DNA of 64,000 bases. Origin: Paracoccus pantotrophus (GTDB taxonomy: Bacteria > Pseudomonadota > Alphaproteobacteria > Rhodobacterales > Rhodobacteraceae). The DNA is taken from positions 62,001 through 126,000 of the forward strand of contig NZ_CP044426.1 in the NCBI RefSeq assembly GCF_008824185.1, written 5' to 3'. Position 1 is the stretch's first letter. Every line of letters starts with the position of its first letter. Position numbers and translations under genes: made by a program. Below are positions 6,931-16,095 of this stretch, in pieces. The notes beneath the pieces were generated by a model, which saw nothing but the letters and a program-made list of their open reading frames with translations, was not told the DNA's origin and did no database searches.

Positions 6931-7985
6931 TGCTGGAGGTCGCCTTTCGCCACAATTTCCGGGGGCTGGCGCTGGACGTGGCCTTTCAGGCGCCCGGCGG
7001 GGTGACGGCGCTGTTCGGCCCCTCGGGCTGCGGCAAAAGCACCACGATCAACGCCATCGCCGGGCTGATGCGCCCCGAACAGGGCCGCATCGCGCTGGAC
7101 GGGCAGGTGCTGTTCGACGGCGCCACGAACCTTGCGCCGCAGGCCCGGCGCATCGGCTGCGTGTTCCAGGACGCGCGGCTGTTTCCGCATATGACGGTGG
7201 CGGCGAACCTGCGCTATCCTTCGCGTTGGCGGCGCGGGGCGGCGCGCGATTTCGACCGCATCACCGGGATGCTGGCGCTGGAGCCCTTGCTGCACCGCCG
7301 CCCCGGCACGCTGTCGGGGGGCGAGCGCCAGCGCGTGGCCATCGGGCGCGCGCTTCTGTCTGACCCGGCGCTCTTGGTGATGGACGAGCCGCTGGCGGCG
7401 CTGGACGAGGCGCGCAAGGCCGAGATCATGCCCTGGCTGGAGCGCCTGCGCGACGAGATCCGGCTGCCGATCCTTTATGTCAGCCATTCGGTGCCCGAGG
7501 TGCTGCGGCTGGCGACCACGGTGGTGCTGATGCGGCAGGGGCGGGTGGTCCATTCCGGCCCGCTGGCCGCGATCCTGGCCGATCCCGAACTGGCCCCGCA
7601 GCTGGGCGCGCGCGAGGCGGGGGCGCTGATCCGCGCCACGGTCGAGGCGCGCGAACCCGACGGCATGACCCGTGTGGCCACCGCCGGCGGGCCGATGCTG
7701 TTGCCCGGCATGGACCTGGCGCCGGGGCGGGCGCTGCGGCTGCGCATCCTGGCGCATGAGGTGATCCTGGCGCGCGAGGCGCCGCGGGGCCTGTCGGCGC
7801 TGAACGTGCTGCCGGTCGCGGTGACGCGCATCGAGGGCGGGCTGGTGCAGCTGGCGCTGGGGCAGGGCGCGCAGCATGAGCGGATGCTTGCGCAGGTCAC
7901 GCCGCGCTCGGTCAAGGCGCTGGAATTGCAGCCGGGAACCGCCTGCCACGCCATCGTGAAATCGGTCTCGGTCCTGCCCAGCTAG
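6930..7985 (+). CDS. modC: Molybdate ABC transporter ATP-binding protein
   Basis: 351 residues. Walker A is GPSGCGKST (30-38), the ABC signature LSGGERQRVAIGRAL lies in the middle, and Walker B with D-loop is LLVMDEPLAALD, followed by a switch histidine in YVSHS. The C-terminal part (about 285-350) carries a TOBE/Mop-like segment (SALNVLPVAVTRIEGG) that can bind molybdate and may regulate transport. The ATG at 6930 shares a base with the modB stop; an adjacent GTG at 6927 is an alternative start. It energises ModB for molybdate import. Confidence 0.95.
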   Translation: MLEVAFRHNFRGLALDVAFQAPGGVTALFGPSGCGKSTTINAIAGLMRPEQGRIALDGQVLFDGATNLAPQARRIGCVFQDARLFPHMTVAANLRYPSRWRRGAARDFDRITGMLALEPLLHRRPGTLSGGERQRVAIGRALLSDPALLVMDEPLAALDEARKAEIMPWLERLRDEIRLPILYVSHSVPEVLRLATTVVLMRQGRVVHSGPLAAILADPELAPQLGAREAGALIRATVEAREPDGMTRVATAGGPMLLPGMDLAPGRALRLRILAHEVILAREAPRGLSALNVLPVAVTRIEGGLVQLALGQGAQHERMLAQVTPRSVKALELQPGTACHAIVKSVSVLPS

Positions 7986-8059
7986 GCCGGGTCGAGCCTT
8001 TGTCATTTGCGCCCTGTCCCGGATTCCGCTTATCCTGCCGGCAAAAACATGAGGGCAGT

Positions 8060-8638
8060 ATGAACAGGTTTCTCAAGCTCGCCATCGTCGGGCTGGTGGC
8101 CTCTTGCGGAGGGGGCGGGAACTACAAGGCACCGCGCAATCTGGAAAGCGCCTGCGCCATCGCGGCAGAGCGGCCCGCCTACATGCGCGCGATGAAGGCG
8201 ACCGAGCGGCGCTGGGGCGTGCCGGTGCATGTGCAGATGGCGACGATCCACCAGGAATCGAAATTCATCGGCAATGCCCGCACGCCGCATCAATATGCGC
8301 TGGGCATCATTCCGATCGGCCGGCAAAGCTCGGCCTATGGCTACAGCCAGGCGCTGGACAGCACCTGGGACGATTACCGCAAGCAGACCGGCAACCGCCG
8401 TGCCCGGCGCGACAATATCCGCGACGCCACCGACTTCATGGGCTGGTACATGAACGATTCGGCGCGGGTGCTGGGCATCTCGAAATGGGACGCCGCCTCG
8501 CAATACCTGGCCTATCACGAGGGCCGCTCGGGCTTTGCCAGGGGTTCGCACAATTCGAAGCCCTGGCTGCTGGGCGTGGCGGGCAAGGTCCAGGCCAGGG
8601 CCGAGGTCTATCGCAGCCAGCTTGCCTCCTGCCGCTGA
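8060..8638 (+). CDS. Lytic transglycosylase-like SLT-domain lipoprotein
   Basis: 192 residues starting with a lipoprotein signal: the lipobox VASC puts the lipidated cysteine at residue 16, followed by a GGGG linker. The rest is a lysozyme-like SLT fold with the catalytic glutamate in TIHQESKF (E66) and the AYGYSQALDSTW motif (GxSQ type). It probably cleaves glycan strands of peptidoglycan while anchored to a membrane. It faces lolA tail to tail across only 13 bases. A GC hairpin (8645-8667) spans the junction but has no T tract. Confidence 0.8.
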   Translation: MNRFLKLAIVGLVASCGGGGNYKAPRNLESACAIAAERPAYMRAMKATERRWGVPVHVQMATIHQESKFIGNARTPHQYALGIIPIGRQSSAYGYSQALDSTWDDYRKQTGNRRARRDNIRDATDFMGWYMNDSARVLGISKWDAASQYLAYHEGRSGFARGSHNSKPWLLGVAGKVQARAEVYRSQLASCR

Positions 8639-8651
8639 CCGTTTCGCCCGC

Positions 8652-9248
8652 CTATTGGCGGCGGGCGATCTCGTTCTGGATGGCGAAGGTCGAGGCGGGA
8701 AAGCTCATCCCGGTCTGCATGTCGCCCAGGATCACCGTGGTGCGCTTGCCGGTGTCGTCGGTCACGACCCATTGCCGCAGCTGGGTCGGGTTGGCGGTAA
8801 AGACCATCTGGATATTGCCGTATTCCGGGTGCTGGGGATCCTGCGCCGTGACCACGGTGGTGTTCTTCTTTTCGGCATAGCCGGTGACCATGCGCGCCCG
8901 GCTCAGGTCGATGTTCGGCGCCAGGATCAGCGACAGCGGCGTCTTGGACAGCGGATATTGCTGCGGCGCGCCGCGCGTCTTGCCGTCGAACACGGCGACG
9001 TTGCCGGCCGAGGCCATGACCAGCGTGCGGTCGCCCTTGTATTCGAAGCGCACCCGCTGCGGGCGCTGGATATAGACCACCCCGGTCGAGATCGAGCCGT
9101 CGGCATTCACCTGGGTGAAATCCGCCTTGGCGGTCTTGAGGCTGTTGAGATAGCGCGAGATCTCGTTCAGCGGAATCTTCTCGGCCAGGGCGGGAAAGGC
9201 CATGGCCAGGCACAGGACGGGCGCAAGGGCGAGCGTTTTCAGTTTCAT
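8652..9248 (-). CDS. lolA: Outer-membrane lipoprotein carrier protein LolA
   Basis: 198 residues with a signal peptide ending MAFPALA/EK. LolA is the periplasmic chaperone that takes lipoproteins from LolCDE to the outer membrane. Typical sequence: the helix ISRYLNSLKTAKADFTQVN, the FTQ motif and the strand segment RPQRVRFEY, then DGKTRGAPQQYPLSKTPLSLIL, which matches the family core. Length fits. The next gene on the same strand (UbiH family) starts over 1 kb upstream and ends 89 bases before lolA. It could be cotranscribed, though the gap leaves room for a promoter. Confidence 0.9.
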   Translation of the reverse strand: MKLKTLALAPVLCLAMAFPALAEKIPLNEISRYLNSLKTAKADFTQVNADGSISTGVVYIQRPQRVRFEYKGDRTLVMASAGNVAVFDGKTRGAPQQYPLSKTPLSLILAPNIDLSRARMVTGYAEKKNTTVVTAQDPQHPEYGNIQMVFTANPTQLRQWVVTDDTGKRTTVILGDMQTGMSFPASTFAIQNEIARRQ

Positions 9249-9337
9249 GGGCGGAATGATACCGATCCTCCAAAGACTTGCACATCACGTTCGCTGGATG
9301 CGCGGTGCTTCAACGCTGACGGCGGCGTGAGCGTTCC

Positions 9338-10561
9338 CTAAAGCCGCCGCCCGGTCAGCAGGCGCGGCATCGGCTCAAGGCTCAGCCCCGCCGCCTGGCG
9401 CATGAAGCCGCGCCGCAGGGGCGGGATGGCATCGACCAGACCCATGCCGATTTCGCGCGCGGCGCGCAGCAGCGGATTGGCGTTGGAAAACAGCGCGTTC
9501 ACCCCGTCCATGCCAAGCGCCAGCGCCGTCGCATCCGGTCGGCGCCAGTCCTGGTAGCGTGCCAGCACCAGCTCGGCGCCGATATCCTCGCCGCGGCGGC
9601 GGGCGGCGACGACGACCTCGGCCAGCGCGGCCACGTCGCGCAGGCCCAGGTTCAACCCCTGCCCGGCGATGGGATGCACGCCATGCGCCGCATCGCCCAC
9701 CAGCGCCACGCGCGCATCGACGTAGCGTTCGGCCAGGGTCAGGTTCAGCGGATAGGAAAAGCGCGGCCCGGCCAGTTGGATTTCGCCCAGGAAATCGCCG
9801 AAGCGCGGGCGCAGCACCGCCAGGAACTCCGCGTCCGGCAGATCCATGATGGCGCGGGCCTGGGCCTCGGGCTCGGACCAGACGATCGAGCTGCGATTGC
9901 CCGGCAGCGGCAGGATCGCCAGCGGCCCGGTCGGCATGAAATACTGATGCGCGGTGCCTTCGTGCGGCAGTTCGTGATCGACCGCCGCGACCAGCGCGAT
10001 CTGGCCGTAGTCATGGCCGATGCGCCGGATCCCGGCCCGCGCCGCCACGCCCGATTGCCGCCCGTCGGCGCCGACCAGCAGCCGGGCCTTGATGCTGCGC
10101 CCGTCCGAAAGGCTGGCGCGGATCCCTGCGCCCTCGGCCTCTTGCCCGGTGACGGACAGGCCGGGCAGATGCGTGACCCGGCCCCGCATCGCGGCCAGCA
10201 GCGCGCGGTAAAGGAAGCGGTCCTCGAGCATATAGCCCAGCCGGCCTTCCTCGATCTCGGCGCCGTCGAAATGCAGGCCGAAGGGGCCGGCGCCTTCGCC
10301 CGGCACGCCCTGCGTCGCCTCGACCTTGCGGATCTCCTGCGCGTTCGGGGCCAGGTCGTTCCACAGCCCCAGCGCGGCCAGCAGCCGTTGCGAGGCCAGC
10401 GCCAGCGCATAGGCGCGGCCGTCGAAGGCGTCGCCGGCGCGGGCATCGGCGGGGCGGGCATCGGCCACCGCCACCGACAGGCCGGCATCGGCCAGGGCCA
10501 GGGCCAGGGCCGGGCCGTTCAGCCCGCCGCCGGCAATCAGGATGTCGAAATCGGTCCTCAT
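9338..10561 (-). CDS. UbiH/UbiF/COQ6-family FAD-dependent hydroxylase (ubiquinone synthesis)
   Basis: 407 residues. The N-terminal Rossmann dinucleotide motif is GGGLNGPALALALADAG with the acidic strand end at VADAR. The second FAD motif is the classic ALVGDAAHGVHPIAGQGLNLGLRD near residue 285-310. Together these define the aromatic-ring hydroxylases of ubiquinone biosynthesis. Which ring position it modifies (UbiH-, UbiF- or UbiL-like) cannot be fixed here. The ATG at 10561 starts directly before the FAD fold; a longer form from 10597 adds 12 residues and is less likely. Confidence 0.85.
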   Translation of the reverse strand: MRTDFDILIAGGGLNGPALALALADAGLSVAVADARPADARAGDAFDGRAYALALASQRLLAALGLWNDLAPNAQEIRKVEATQGVPGEGAGPFGLHFDGAEIEEGRLGYMLEDRFLYRALLAAMRGRVTHLPGLSVTGQEAEGAGIRASLSDGRSIKARLLVGADGRQSGVAARAGIRRIGHDYGQIALVAAVDHELPHEGTAHQYFMPTGPLAILPLPGNRSSIVWSEPEAQARAIMDLPDAEFLAVLRPRFGDFLGEIQLAGPRFSYPLNLTLAERYVDARVALVGDAAHGVHPIAGQGLNLGLRDVAALAEVVVAARRRGEDIGAELVLARYQDWRRPDATALALGMDGVNALFSNANPLLRAAREIGMGLVDAIPPLRRGFMRQAAGLSLEPMPRLLTGRRL

Positions 10562-10693
10562 GGGACGCAATATGACCTTCGGCCGGGCAATGTCCATGCG
10601 TCACGGCGGCCGCCAAGCGCATTGCGAGCCAGCCCGCGCCGGGATAGCCTGTGTCTTATTTGGTATCTGGATATTGTCGGTCGGGGGAAGGGC

Positions 10694-12019
10694 ATGGATT
10701 GGCTCAGGGCATCTGCGGCGGAACAGGGAAGGGCGATCCTGGCCGGGCTCATCAGCCCGGTCGAGCAGGCCGAGGCCTATCTGGACGCCGCGGCCCGCCA
10801 TCCCTATGGCGACCGCATCTATGCCCGGCTGACCCCCGAGCGCGCGCGGGCCGAGGCCATCGCCGCCCATGACCGCGCCCGCGCCGGGCTGCGCCGCGGC
10901 TTGCTGGACGGGGTGGCGATCAGCTGGAAGGATAATATCGACAGCGCCGGCATCGCGACCGAGGCCGGCTCGCGCCTGCTGCAAGGCCGCGTGCCCCGCC
11001 AGGATGCCGCGATCCTGGCCGGGGCGACGCTGGACGGGCTGGTCTGCCTGGGCAAGACGCATATGACCGAGCTGGCCTTTTCCGGCCTGGGGGTGAATCC
11101 CCGCACGGCGACGCCGCCCAACAGCATCGACCAGGAACTGGCGCCGGGCGGGTCGAGTTCGGGCGCGGCCGTCTCGGTGGCGCTGGGGCTGGCGGCGGCG
11201 GCGGTGGGCTCGGATACCGGCGGCTCGATCCGGGTGCCGGCGGCCTGGAACGGGCTGGTGGGCTTCAAGCCGACCACGGGCGCGGTCAGCGGTGCTGGCA
11301 TCGTGCCGCTGTGCCGCCGCTTCGACGTGGCCGGCCCCATCGCCCGCACGGTCGAGGATTGCGCCGAGCTTTTCGCCGTGCTGCGCGGCGAGCCGGCAGC
11401 CGACCTGGCCGATGCCAATCCGCGCGGACTGCGGCTGATGGTGCTGGACGGTGTGCCCTTCGAGGATGCGCGCAAGGAGCCGGTCGCCGGCTTCGAGGAT
11501 GCGGTGGACCGCCTGGCCCGCGCCGGTGCCCGCATCACCCATGCCGCGCCGCCCTGCGTGGCCGAGGCCATGGTGCTGGCGCCGCTGCTGTTCGCGCCCG
11601 AGGCCTATGGCATCTGGCGCGAGCAGATCGAGGCGGCGCCCGAGTTGATGTATCCGCCGATCCTGGAGCGTTTTCGCGGCGGCCAGTTCGTGCTGGCGGC
11701 CGATTACGTCGCCGCCTGGGAGGAGCTGGCCCGGCTGCGCGCCGACTGGGCGCGGCTGGTCGCGGGCTTCGACGCGGTGATCCTGCCCACGGCGCCGATC
11801 CTGCCGCCGCCGGTGGACCGGCTGCTGGCCGAGGAAGAGTTCTTTGCCCGCGAGAACCTGCTGACGCTGCGCAATACCCGCATCGCCAACCTGCTGGACC
11901 TGCCGGCGGTCAGCCTGCCGACCGGCCATCCGGGTTGCGGCATCATGCTGATGGGCCGCGCCGGCCAGGACCGCGCGCTGCTGGTGGCGGCCGCCGCGGC
12001 CGAGGCGGCGCTGCGCTGA
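10694..12019 (+). CDS. Amidase-signature family hydrolase
   Basis: 441 residues of the amidase signature family. The Ser-cisSer-Lys triad is visible: lysine K79 in ISWKDN, cis-serine about S154 in PGGSSSGAAV, and nucleophile S178 in GSDTGGSIRVPA. Similar proteins are annotated as amidases or as GatA-like subunits. Standalone position without gatB/gatC and the low similarity of the C-terminal part to GatA favour a general amidase acting on small amides. Substrate unknown. Confidence 0.85.
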   Translation: MDWLRASAAEQGRAILAGLISPVEQAEAYLDAAARHPYGDRIYARLTPERARAEAIAAHDRARAGLRRGLLDGVAISWKDNIDSAGIATEAGSRLLQGRVPRQDAAILAGATLDGLVCLGKTHMTELAFSGLGVNPRTATPPNSIDQELAPGGSSSGAAVSVALGLAAAAVGSDTGGSIRVPAAWNGLVGFKPTTGAVSGAGIVPLCRRFDVAGPIARTVEDCAELFAVLRGEPAADLADANPRGLRLMVLDGVPFEDARKEPVAGFEDAVDRLARAGARITHAAPPCVAEAMVLAPLLFAPEAYGIWREQIEAAPELMYPPILERFRGGQFVLAADYVAAWEELARLRADWARLVAGFDAVILPTAPILPPPVDRLLAEEEFFARENLLTLRNTRIANLLDLPAVSLPTGHPGCGIMLMGRAGQDRALLVAAAAAEAALR

Positions 12020-12147
12020 AGCGTGGTTTTTCCGGGCAAATCCGGCACGGACGGGGGCAATCTGGTGGTGAAACTCTGGACGCATGGGGGGATTGCCGGT
12101 AGTCTTGCGGCAAAACGGGGCGCGACGACCCCGACTGAGAGGCAGTC

Positions 12148-13341
12148 ATGGCAATTCCCGAGCGGTTCTCGAACCTGCCGGATTACGCGTTTCCGCGCCT
12201 GCGGAAGCTTCTTTCGGGCATCGAGCCCGGCGGCGAGCCGCTGATCCTGACGATCGGCGAGCCGCGCCATGCCTTGCCGGATTTCGTCGGCCCGGTCATG
12301 GCCGAAAGCATCGCCGATTTCGGCAAATATCCCTCGAACGAGGGCACGGCCGAACTGCTGGCCGCGATCTCGGGCTGGCTTTCCCGCCGGCACGGGCTGG
12401 AGGTCGCGCCCGAGCGGATCATGGCGCTGAACGGCACGCGCGAGGGGCTGTTCAACGCCGCCCTGGCGCTGGCGCCGGAGCGCAAGAACGGCCAAAAGCC
12501 TGCTATTCTGGTGCCGAACCCGTTCTACCAGGTCTATGCCGTGGCCGCCGCCGCCGTGGGCGCCGAGCCCGTCTTCGTGCCCGCCACGCCGGAAACCGGC
12601 CACCTGCCGCGCTTTGCCGACCTGCCGGCCGCGGTGCTGGACCGCGCCGCCGTGGCCTATCTGTGCTCGCCCGCCAATCCGCAGGGCAGCATCGCCTCCG
12701 AGGATTATCTCGAGGAGCTGATCGCGCTGGCCGACCGGCACGATTTTCTGGTCTTCGCCGATGAATGCTATTCCGAGATCTGGCGCGACGCCCCGCCGCC
12801 CGGCGCGCTGGCGGTGGCTGCGCGCATGGGGCTGGCCGACCGGGTGGTGATGTTCAACTCGTTGTCGAAACGCTCGAACCTGCCGGGGCTGCGCTCGGGT
12901 TTCGCGGCGGGCGGCGCGGCGCAGATCGCGCAGTTGCGGCGGCTGCGCAGCTATGCGGGCGCGCCGCTGCCGCTGCCGGTGCAGCGGGTCAGCGCCATGG
13001 CCTGGGCGGATGAGGGCCATGTGGACGCAAGCCGCGCACTCTACCAGCAGAAATACGCCATCGCCGATCGGGTGCTGGGCAATGTGCCGGGCTACCAGCC
13101 GGTGCAGGGCGGCTTTTTCCTGTGGCTGCCGGTCCCGGAAAGCGTCGGCACCGGCGAGGACGCGGCGAAAAAGCTGTGGGCCGAGGCGGGTATCCAGGTG
13201 CTGCCCGGCGCCTATCTGGCCCGCGACGGCGAGGCCGGCAATCCGGGCCGGAATTTCATCCGCGTGGCGCTGGTTGCGCCGGCGGAGCAGACCGAGGCGG
13301 CGCTGAACCGCCTGAAAATGTGTTTGTATCAAGGGGGTTGA
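12148..13341 (+). CDS. Class I/II PLP-dependent aminotransferase
   Basis: 397 residues of fold-type I. The PLP lysine is K241 in SLSKRSNLPGLRSGF. The NPxNP-type loop reads SPANPQG, and an acidic cofactor residue lies in FADECYSEI. The terminal arginine that binds the substrate carboxylate is in NFIRVAL. Similar alphaproteobacterial proteins are often called succinyldiaminopimelate transaminase (DapC-like), but this specificity is inferred. It lies just upstream of ftsK with a 3-base gap, so cotranscription is likely. The 128 bases before it contain no recognised signal beyond a GAGAGGCAG ribosome site. Confidence 0.82.
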   Translation: MAIPERFSNLPDYAFPRLRKLLSGIEPGGEPLILTIGEPRHALPDFVGPVMAESIADFGKYPSNEGTAELLAAISGWLSRRHGLEVAPERIMALNGTREGLFNAALALAPERKNGQKPAILVPNPFYQVYAVAAAAVGAEPVFVPATPETGHLPRFADLPAAVLDRAAVAYLCSPANPQGSIASEDYLEELIALADRHDFLVFADECYSEIWRDAPPPGALAVAARMGLADRVVMFNSLSKRSNLPGLRSGFAAGGAAQIAQLRRLRSYAGAPLPLPVQRVSAMAWADEGHVDASRALYQQKYAIADRVLGNVPGYQPVQGGFFLWLPVPESVGTGEDAAKKLWAEAGIQVLPGAYLARDGEAGNPGRNFIRVALVAPAEQTEAALNRLKMCLYQGG

Positions 13342-13344
13342 CGC

Positions 13345-16032
13345 ATGGCGAGCTGGCAGGCGAAACACCGCGATCCGCTGTTTGACCAAAACACGCAGGC
13401 GGCGCTGGAGCGGCGCGGCAAGGAATTGCTGGGCGCGGGGCTGGTCATCCTGGGCGTGCTGATCGCGATGATGCTGGTCAGCTATTCCCCCGACGATCCC
13501 AGCTTCCTCTCGGCGACCGACCAGCCGGCGCAGAACTATCTGGGCCGCTTCGGCGCCTATGTCGCCTCGGCGCTGTTCATGATCACCGGCTACGGCACCT
13601 GGGTGCTGGTGGTGGGCGCCGTGGCCTGGGGCCTGCGGCTGATGCTGCACCGGGGCGAGGAACGGCTGATGCGCGGCATCTTCCTGCCCATCGCCATGGT
13701 GCTGGTGTCGATCTATGCCACCTCGATGACCCCGCCGGCGGCCTGGACGCAAAGCTTCGGCCTGGGCGGGCATCTGGGCGACATGCTGATGGGCGGCATG
13801 CTGTCGGCCATGCCGATGAAGGCATCGGTCGCGATCAAGCTGCTGGCACTGTTGACCGCCATCGGCACCGTCGCCTTCCTGGCTTTCGTGCTGGGCTTCG
13901 ACCGCAAGGAACTGACGACCATCGGCACCTTCCTGCGCGAGGGGCTGGCCACCGCCCGCGTCCTGGCGCTGCATGCGGTGGATCGCGGCGCAAGGCTGTC
14001 CTCGGGCGCGGCGCGCGGGCTCAAGAGCCGCAGCGAGGCCCGGCGCGAGCGGGTCGGCCGCGCCGCATCCGCCGCCCTGCCGCAGGCGCCCCGCGGCGGC
14101 CTGCCGGGCCTGCGCCCGGCGCCGGCGCCCCTGGGCGATGATCGCGACTTCGCCCCCGAGCCCGAGTTGATCGACCCCGAGACGCATTATGCCGAGGATG
14201 ACGAGCCGCCCTCGAACGCCGCCGTCAGCGCCCGCATCACCGATGCGATCCGCAGCCGCGCGGAAGGCGCCCGGTCCGAGGGCAAGGGGCTGCTGTCGGC
14301 GGTGACGGCGCGGCTGACCGGCGCCCGCGCCGCGCCCGCCCGGCACGAGCCGCCGCTGCGCGCCGGCGAGGATGAGGACGGCGAGGATTTCGCCGAACCC
14401 GTCACCGCCGCGCCCTTCGGCGCCGAGACGCCGCGCGTGGTGGTGCCGCCCAAGAAGCCCGCCCCCTCGCGCCAGGCGCAATCCGAGGCGCAGCCGGCGC
14501 TGCGCTTCGACGACGCGGCCAGCCATTACGAGCATCCGCCGCTGTCGCTTCTGACCGCGCCGACCACCGTCGAGCGCCACCAGCTGTCGCAAGAGGCGCT
14601 GATGGAAAACGCCCGCATGCTGGAGGCGGTGCTGGACGATTACGGCGTCAAGGGCCAGATCACCGAGGTCCGCCCCGGTCCGGTGGTCACGCTTTACGAA
14701 CTGGAGCCGGCGCCGGGGCTGAAGGCCAGCCGGGTGATCGGGCTGGCCGACGACATCGCGCGGTCGATGTCGGCGCTGTCGGCGCGGGTCTCGACCGTGC
14801 CCGGCCGCTCGGTGATCGGCATCGAGCTGCCCAATGCCCGGCGCGAAAAGGTGGTGCTGCGCGAGATCCTGGCCTCCAAGGCCTATGGCGACGGCACCCA
14901 GCCGCTGCCCTTGGCGCTGGGCAAGGATATCGGCGGCGGGCCGGTGGTGGCGAACCTGGCCAAGATGCCGCACCTCTTGATCGCCGGGACCACCGGCTCG
15001 GGCAAGTCGGTGGCGATCAACACCATGATCCTGTCGCTGCTCTACAAGCTGACGCCCGAGGAATGCCGGCTCATCATGATCGACCCCAAGATGCTGGAAC
15101 TGTCGGTCTATGACGGCATCCCGCATCTGCTGTCCCCGGTCGTCACCGATCCCAAGAAGGCCGTGGTGGCGCTGAAATGGGTCGTGGGCGAGATGGAGGA
15201 ACGCTATCGCCGCATGTCCAAGATGGGCGTGCGCAACATCGAGGGCTATAACGGCCGCGTGCGCGAGGCGCTGGACAAGGGCGAGCTGTTCAAGCGTACC
15301 GTGCAGACCGGCTTTGACGAGGATACCGGCGAGCCGGTCTTCGAGACCGAGGAATTCCTGCCCGAGACCTTCCCCTATATCGTCGTCATCGTCGACGAGA
15401 TGGCCGACCTGATGATGGTGGCGGGCAAGGAGATCGAGGCCTGCATCCAGCGCCTTGCGCAGATGGCGCGGGCCTCGGGCATCCACCTGATCATGGCGAC
15501 GCAGCGGCCCTCGGTCGATGTCATCACCGGCACGATCAAGGCCAACTTCCCGACCCGGATCAGCTTCCAGGTCACCTCCAAGATCGACAGCCGCACCATC
15601 CTGGGCGAACAGGGCGCCGAGCAATTGCTGGGCCAGGGCGACATGCTCTACATGGCCGGCGGCTCGCGCATCACCCGCGTCCACGGACCCTTCGTCAGCG
15701 ACGAGGAGGTCGAGGAGGTGGTGAACCATCTGAAAAGCTTCGGCCCGCCCAGCTACATGTCCGGCGTGGTCGAGGGCCCGGACGAGGAGCGCGCCGACAG
15801 CATCGATCAGGTGCTGGGCCTGTCCTCGGGCGAGGGCGGCGATGCCGAGCTTTACGACATGGCCGTCGCCATCGTCGCCAAGGACCGCAAATGCTCGACC
15901 TCGTATATCCAGCGCAAGCTGGCCATCGGCTACAACAAGGCGGCGCGGCTGGTCGAACAGATGGAGGAACAGGGCGTCGTCACCCCGGCGAACCATGTCG
16001 GCAAGCGCGAGGTGCTGGTGCCGGAGGTGTAA
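13345..16032 (+). CDS. ftsK: DNA translocase FtsK
   Basis: 895 residues. Four to five hydrophobic segments in about the first 180 residues anchor it at the division septum. A charged, proline/alanine-rich linker follows (about 200-400). The RecA-like motor has Walker A GTTGSGKSV (near 548-556) and Walker B VVIVDEMADL near 680. The C-terminal gamma winged helix that reads KOPS sequences is seen in YDMAVAIVAKDRKCSTSY and KAARLVEQME. FtsK couples chromosome dimer resolution and segregation to division. A long antisense open frame over this gene is a codon-bias shadow. It ends before a strong terminator. Confidence 0.95.
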   Translation: MASWQAKHRDPLFDQNTQAALERRGKELLGAGLVILGVLIAMMLVSYSPDDPSFLSATDQPAQNYLGRFGAYVASALFMITGYGTWVLVVGAVAWGLRLMLHRGEERLMRGIFLPIAMVLVSIYATSMTPPAAWTQSFGLGGHLGDMLMGGMLSAMPMKASVAIKLLALLTAIGTVAFLAFVLGFDRKELTTIGTFLREGLATARVLALHAVDRGARLSSGAARGLKSRSEARRERVGRAASAALPQAPRGGLPGLRPAPAPLGDDRDFAPEPELIDPETHYAEDDEPPSNAAVSARITDAIRSRAEGARSEGKGLLSAVTARLTGARAAPARHEPPLRAGEDEDGEDFAEPVTAAPFGAETPRVVVPPKKPAPSRQAQSEAQPALRFDDAASHYEHPPLSLLTAPTTVERHQLSQEALMENARMLEAVLDDYGVKGQITEVRPGPVVTLYELEPAPGLKASRVIGLADDIARSMSALSARVSTVPGRSVIGIELPNARREKVVLREILASKAYGDGTQPLPLALGKDIGGGPVVANLAKMPHLLIAGTTGSGKSVAINTMILSLLYKLTPEECRLIMIDPKMLELSVYDGIPHLLSPVVTDPKKAVVALKWVVGEMEERYRRMSKMGVRNIEGYNGRVREALDKGELFKRTVQTGFDEDTGEPVFETEEFLPETFPYIVVIVDEMADLMMVAGKEIEACIQRLAQMARASGIHLIMATQRPSVDVITGTIKANFPTRISFQVTSKIDSRTILGEQGAEQLLGQGDMLYMAGGSRITRVHGPFVSDEEVEEVVNHLKSFGPPSYMSGVVEGPDEERADSIDQVLGLSSGEGGDAELYDMAVAIVAKDRKCSTSYIQRKLAIGYNKAARLVEQMEEQGVVTPANHVGKREVLVPEV

Positions 16033-16052
16033 GCCGGCCGCATCGGGATCGG

Positions 16053-16079
16053 GGCCGGGCCGCTGCGCCCGGCCTTTTT
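16053..16079 (+). terminator. Intrinsic terminator after ftsK
   Basis: GGCCGGGC (16053-16060) and GCCCGGCC (16067-16074) form an 8-bp perfect stem with a six-base loop, followed directly by TTTTT. It lies 20 bases after the ftsK stop and before the convergent esterase gene. A textbook rho-independent terminator. Confidence 0.85.
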
Positions 16080-16095
16080 CATGCGGCAGCCTAGC

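Noticed and set aside
11704..15996. A 1430-codon open frame antisense to ftsK and its upstream genes
   Set aside because: It mirrors the strongly GC-biased third positions of real genes on the other strand, is His/Gln/Arg-rich without domains and crosses three real genes.
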